A DNA stretch of 16,785 bases, from NCBI GenBank assembly GCA_030151925.1, contig JASLCY010000395.1, positions 1 to 16,785 on the forward strand, read 5' to 3'. Each line of letters starts with the position of its first letter. The stretch's first letter is position 1. Below, in pieces: positions 14,303 to 16,785 of the stretch. The notes under the pieces were generated by a model. That model saw nothing but the letters and a program-made list of their open reading frames with translations. It had not been told where the DNA came from and did no database searches. Both the position numbers and the translations under genes were made by a program. This DNA is from Oligoflexus sp. (lineage in GTDB: Bacteria; Bdellovibrionota_B; Oligoflexia; Oligoflexales; Oligoflexaceae).

Positions 14303-14986
14303 ATGATGCCGCGATTTCTCCTCCGCTGTTCCCTGTCGCTTGCAGCCCTCACCGCGTGCTCGACGAGCTCCATGCAGGTGCCGGCCGAGATCGAGACGAG
14401 CGCGCAAAAGATCGATATCGCCTGGTCGCGCGGCATCATCCACAGCGATCCCATCGCCTTCGCGCCCTATAAGGCCGACCCTATCGATATCGGCTGGAAT
14501 AAGGGTACGTCCTCGCAGTTCGGCGTCGGCATGGTCGGCAAGGTCGATAAGGAGAACAACCAGACCTTCTCCTTCGCACTGAATAAAGACGGCTCGCCCC
14601 TGGGCGCGAACGTCACCTGCATCCGCAACGAAAGCGAGAGCGGCATCCTCGTCGGGGGACTGTCGACCGGCAGCCGCAAGATCACCCTGCATTGCGAGAG
14701 GAAGGACGAGAAGGGGCAGGCGATCGCCTTCGACGGCGTGGACGGGGGCGCCGGGCTCTCGGGCAGCAGCAAGGATATCCCGCTCAGGTTCGATCCCATC
14801 TTTAACGACCGAAAAGGGGCGAAGACGATCTATCCCCTCGGCTATCAGCTCTACCGCGACGGCAAGCCGGTGGCGGCGATCGCAGTGAGCGGCGACAAGG
14901 CTTATTACGTCACTCCGCAAAACGATGCGCGATGGGATATCGACCTCGCCGCGACCGCCGTCGCGCTGCTGATCTTCGAACATTAA
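14303..14986 (+). CDS. Lipoprotein of unknown function
   Basis: The product is 227 residues from ATG 14303, with AGGA about 9 bases upstream; a second ATG follows at 14306. The signal peptide ends in the lipobox LTAC, so Cys19 should be lipidated. The mature part is soluble and looks beta-rich, with alternating hydrophobic residues. Two adjacent similar segments occur near its start, IDIAWSRGII..SDPIAF and IDIGWNKGTSSQFG, which may be an internal duplication. A cysteine pair (VTCIRN, LHCERK) may form a disulfide. I do not recognise the family. Terminal sequence DIDLAATAVALLIFEH suggests a hydrophobic final strand or helix. It lies 95 bases before the M49-like peptidase gene and may be co-transcribed with it, because I see no terminator between them. 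Confidence 0.75.
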   Translation: MMPRFLLRCSLSLAALTACSTSSMQVPAEIETSAQKIDIAWSRGIIHSDPIAFAPYKADPIDIGWNKGTSSQFGVGMVGKVDKENNQTFSFALNKDGSPLGANVTCIRNESESGILVGGLSTGSRKITLHCERKDEKGQAIAFDGVDGGAGLSGSSKDIPLRFDPIFNDRKGAKTIYPLGYQLYRDGKPVAAIAVSGDKAYYVTPQNDARWDIDLAATAVALLIFEH

Positions 14987-15081
14987 GGCTCGAAACTATT
15001 ACAAAAGACGAAAAAGGAAATCCTGTGGTAATGTGCAGCGAATTTCGCCTCGCACCCGTGTTCGTTCGGAAGGAAGATTGA

Positions 15082-16785
15082 ATGAAACTTAAACTCCTGT
15101 CCCTCTCGCTCCTGGCCAGCCTCACGCTCGCACCGGCCAGCTTCGCCAAGACCAAAGCTCCGGCTAAAACCGCGGCCAGCGCAAAAACACCAGATATCAA
15201 AGAACTGCGTGCGATGGTTGAGCGCTTCGCTCCTGTAAACGTGTCAGTTGACCTGAGTAAGTTCCCGGAGAACGAAAAAAAGGCCTTGGCCAAAATGATT
15301 GAAGCGGCCAAGTTGCTCGATCCTATTTATCTGCGTCAAGTCTGGGAGGGCAACGAAGCTCTCAAAGACAAACTGGCCAAAGATCATTCTGACATTGGTA
15401 AGGCTCGCTATGCGGCCTTCATGTTAGACAAAGGACCCTGGTCGCTGCAAGACGGCCTGAAGCCGACTGTCCCGGGCGCACCGAAGAAGGGCGAAGCCGG
15501 CAACTTCTATCCTCCGGACGCGACGAAAGCCGAGATCGAAGAGTGGATCAAGACTCTGCCGCCCGATCAGGCCGCAGCCGCCAAAGGCTTCTTCACCGTC
15601 ATCCGCCGCGGTCCCGACCGCAAACTCAAGATCGTGGGATACAACGAAGAGTATAAAAGCGAGCTGACGCAAGCCGCGAAGCTCCTCAAGGAAGCGGCGG
15701 CGCTCACCACGCAGCCCACGCTCAAGGATTTCCTGAACAAACGCGCGGACGCGTTCCTCTCCAACAATTACTACGACAGCGACGTCGCCTGGATGAAGCT
15801 CGACGCGACGATCGAACCGACCATCGGGCCTTACGAGACCTATGAAGACGAATGGTTCAGCGCCAAGGCCGCTTTCGAGGCTTATATCGCGATCCGCGAC
15901 GACGCCGAGACCGCCAAGCTCGCGAAGTTCGGCGGCGAGCTCCAGGAGCTCGAGAACAACCTGCCTATCGATCCGAAGTACCGCAATCCGAAGATCGGCG
16001 CGCTCGCCCCCATCCGCGTCGTGAACTCGATCTTCTCCAGCGGAGAAGCCGATCGCGGCGTGCAGACCGCGGCCTTCAACCTGCCGAACGACGAGAAGAT
16101 CGAGCAGCAGATGGGCACCAAACGCGTGATGCTCAAGAACATCCAGGAAGCGAAGTTCCAGAAGGTCCTGCTGCCGATCGCGGCCCTGGTCCTGAATAAG
16201 GCCGACCAGCAGAAGGTCTCGTTCGATCCGTTCTTCACGCACATCCTCATGCACGAGCTGATGCACGGCCTCGGGCCGTCCAGCGTCACCGAGAACGGCA
16301 AGACCACGACCGTGCGCGAGAAGCTCCAGGAGACCTACAGCGCCCTCGAAGAAGCGAAGGCCGACGTCTCGGGCATGTGGGCCTTGCAGCGTTTGATCGA
16401 CAAAGGCTCGTTGCCCAAGGAGATGGAGAGCACCCTCTACACGACCTATCTCGCGTCGTCGTTCCGTTCGGTGCGTTTCGGCCTGAACGAAGCGCACGGC
16501 CGCGCGGTGGCCCTGCAGATGAACTACCTGCTCGACGCGCGGGCGTTCGTCGTGGCGAAGGACGGAACCTTCAGCGTGGACGCGACGAAGATCAAGGACG
16601 CCCTGCGCAACCTGACCGCCGAGATCATGACGATCCAGGCCCAGGGCGATTACGCGAAAGCGAAGGACTTCGCGAAGAAATACTTCGTGATCCGCCCGCA
16701 GGTCCAGACCGCGCTCAACCGTTTGATCCATATCCCCGTGGATATCAAACCTGAGTACACGACGGCCGCCGAAATCGTGAAAGCT
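15082..16785 (+). CDS. M49-like (dipeptidyl-peptidase III type) zinc peptidase, cut off by the window end
   Basis: An uninterrupted frame of 568 codons runs from ATG 15082 (GGAAG about 7 bases upstream) to the last base without a stop. A Sec signal peptide (about 1-22, ending ASFA) sends it to the periplasm or outside. A Lys/Ala-rich linker follows, then the enzyme. The zinc site is HELMHGLGP (391-399, ligands His391 and His395, catalytic Glu392), and about 30 residues later EEAKAD (423-428), which provides the third ligand. These motifs, the preceding FDPFFTHIL segment and the later VRFGLNEAHGRA segment match bacterial M49-like proteins. The usual cytosolic DPP III has the six-residue HELLGH; this one has the five-residue form. 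The sequence HIPVDIKPEYT near the end suggests that only a few codons are missing. Confidence 0.9.
   Translation, partial: MKLKLLSLSLLASLTLAPASFAKTKAPAKTAASAKTPDIKELRAMVERFAPVNVSVDLSKFPENEKKALAKMIEAAKLLDPIYLRQVWEGNEALKDKLAKDHSDIGKARYAAFMLDKGPWSLQDGLKPTVPGAPKKGEAGNFYPPDATKAEIEEWIKTLPPDQAAAAKGFFTVIRRGPDRKLKIVGYNEEYKSELTQAAKLLKEAAALTTQPTLKDFLNKRADAFLSNNYYDSDVAWMKLDATIEPTIGPYETYEDEWFSAKAAFEAYIAIRDDAETAKLAKFGGELQELENNLPIDPKYRNPKIGALAPIRVVNSIFSSGEADRGVQTAAFNLPNDEKIEQQMGTKRVMLKNIQEAKFQKVLLPIAALVLNKADQQKVSFDPFFTHILMHELMHGLGPSSVTENGKTTTVREKLQETYSALEEAKADVSGMWALQRLIDKGSLPKEMESTLYTTYLASSFRSVRFGLNEAHGRAVALQMNYLLDARAFVVAKDGTFSVDATKIKDALRNLTAEIMTIQAQGDYAKAKDFAKKYFVIRPQVQTALNRLIHIPVDIKPEYTTAAEIVKA

Noticed and set aside
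15424..16731. A 435-codon open frame on the minus strand opposite the peptidase gene
   Set aside because: It is a shadow of the GC-rich part of the peptidase gene; the zinc-site motifs are on the plus strand.

Overview
The window looks like a chromosomal segment of a free-living, GC-rich, Gram-negative bacterium. It encodes a TonB-dependent outer-membrane receptor, several lipoproteins, periplasmic c-type cytochrome motifs and periplasmic chaperone-like and peptidase proteins. A deep proteobacterial lineage such as Bdellovibrionota/Oligoflexia is my guess from the overall gene style; no rRNA or tRNA is present to test it. I saw no phage genes, transposases, CRISPR arrays, rRNA or tRNA.

Left part (1-1500, minus strand): a three-gene signalling operon encoding a Spy/CpxP/CnrX-like periplasmic sensor, an ECF sigma factor and a small single-pass membrane protein that is probably the anti-sigma factor. 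It has the logic of the CnrX-CnrH-CnrY metal-response module. An ECF-type promoter candidate precedes it, so it may be autoregulated. A ribosome-binding site at the very left edge suggests another minus-strand gene just outside the window.

1553-3252: a lipoprotein with a glycosidase-like module that resembles fungal TOS1, read leftwards from a possible sigma-28-type promoter, then a DUF2288 gene read rightwards.

3253-8856: iron and heme acquisition. On the minus strand lie the 3' half of a FecA-type TonB receptor, an imelysin (M75) and a di-heme oxidoreductase. On the plus strand lie a heme-type ABC transporter ATPase (HmuV-like) and a hemin-degrading factor (HmuS-like). The receptor and the ATPase are divergent and both lose their 5' ends at the same point, about 7031. 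A deletion that removed the receptor N-half, the divergent promoters and probably the heme permease genes would explain this, as would an assembly chimera. The missing promoters matter because these genes should be iron-regulated; one Fur-like sequence remains before the imelysin gene.

8857-12272: a strong terminator, then a 733-residue regulator with two degenerate receiver domains and TPR-like repeats, a structured 350-base intergenic stretch, and a small cysteine-containing lipoprotein followed by a very clear rho-independent terminator.

12468-16785: a YqjD/DUF883-like membrane-anchored protein, a small three-helix membrane protein and a membrane-anchored polysaccharide deacetylase (both minus strand), an unrecognised lipoprotein, and an M49-like zinc peptidase (HExxH and EExxAD) that runs off the right edge. 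Two convergent gene pairs in the window (3252/3253 and 13070/13071) abut with no gap, their stops forming TGATCA.
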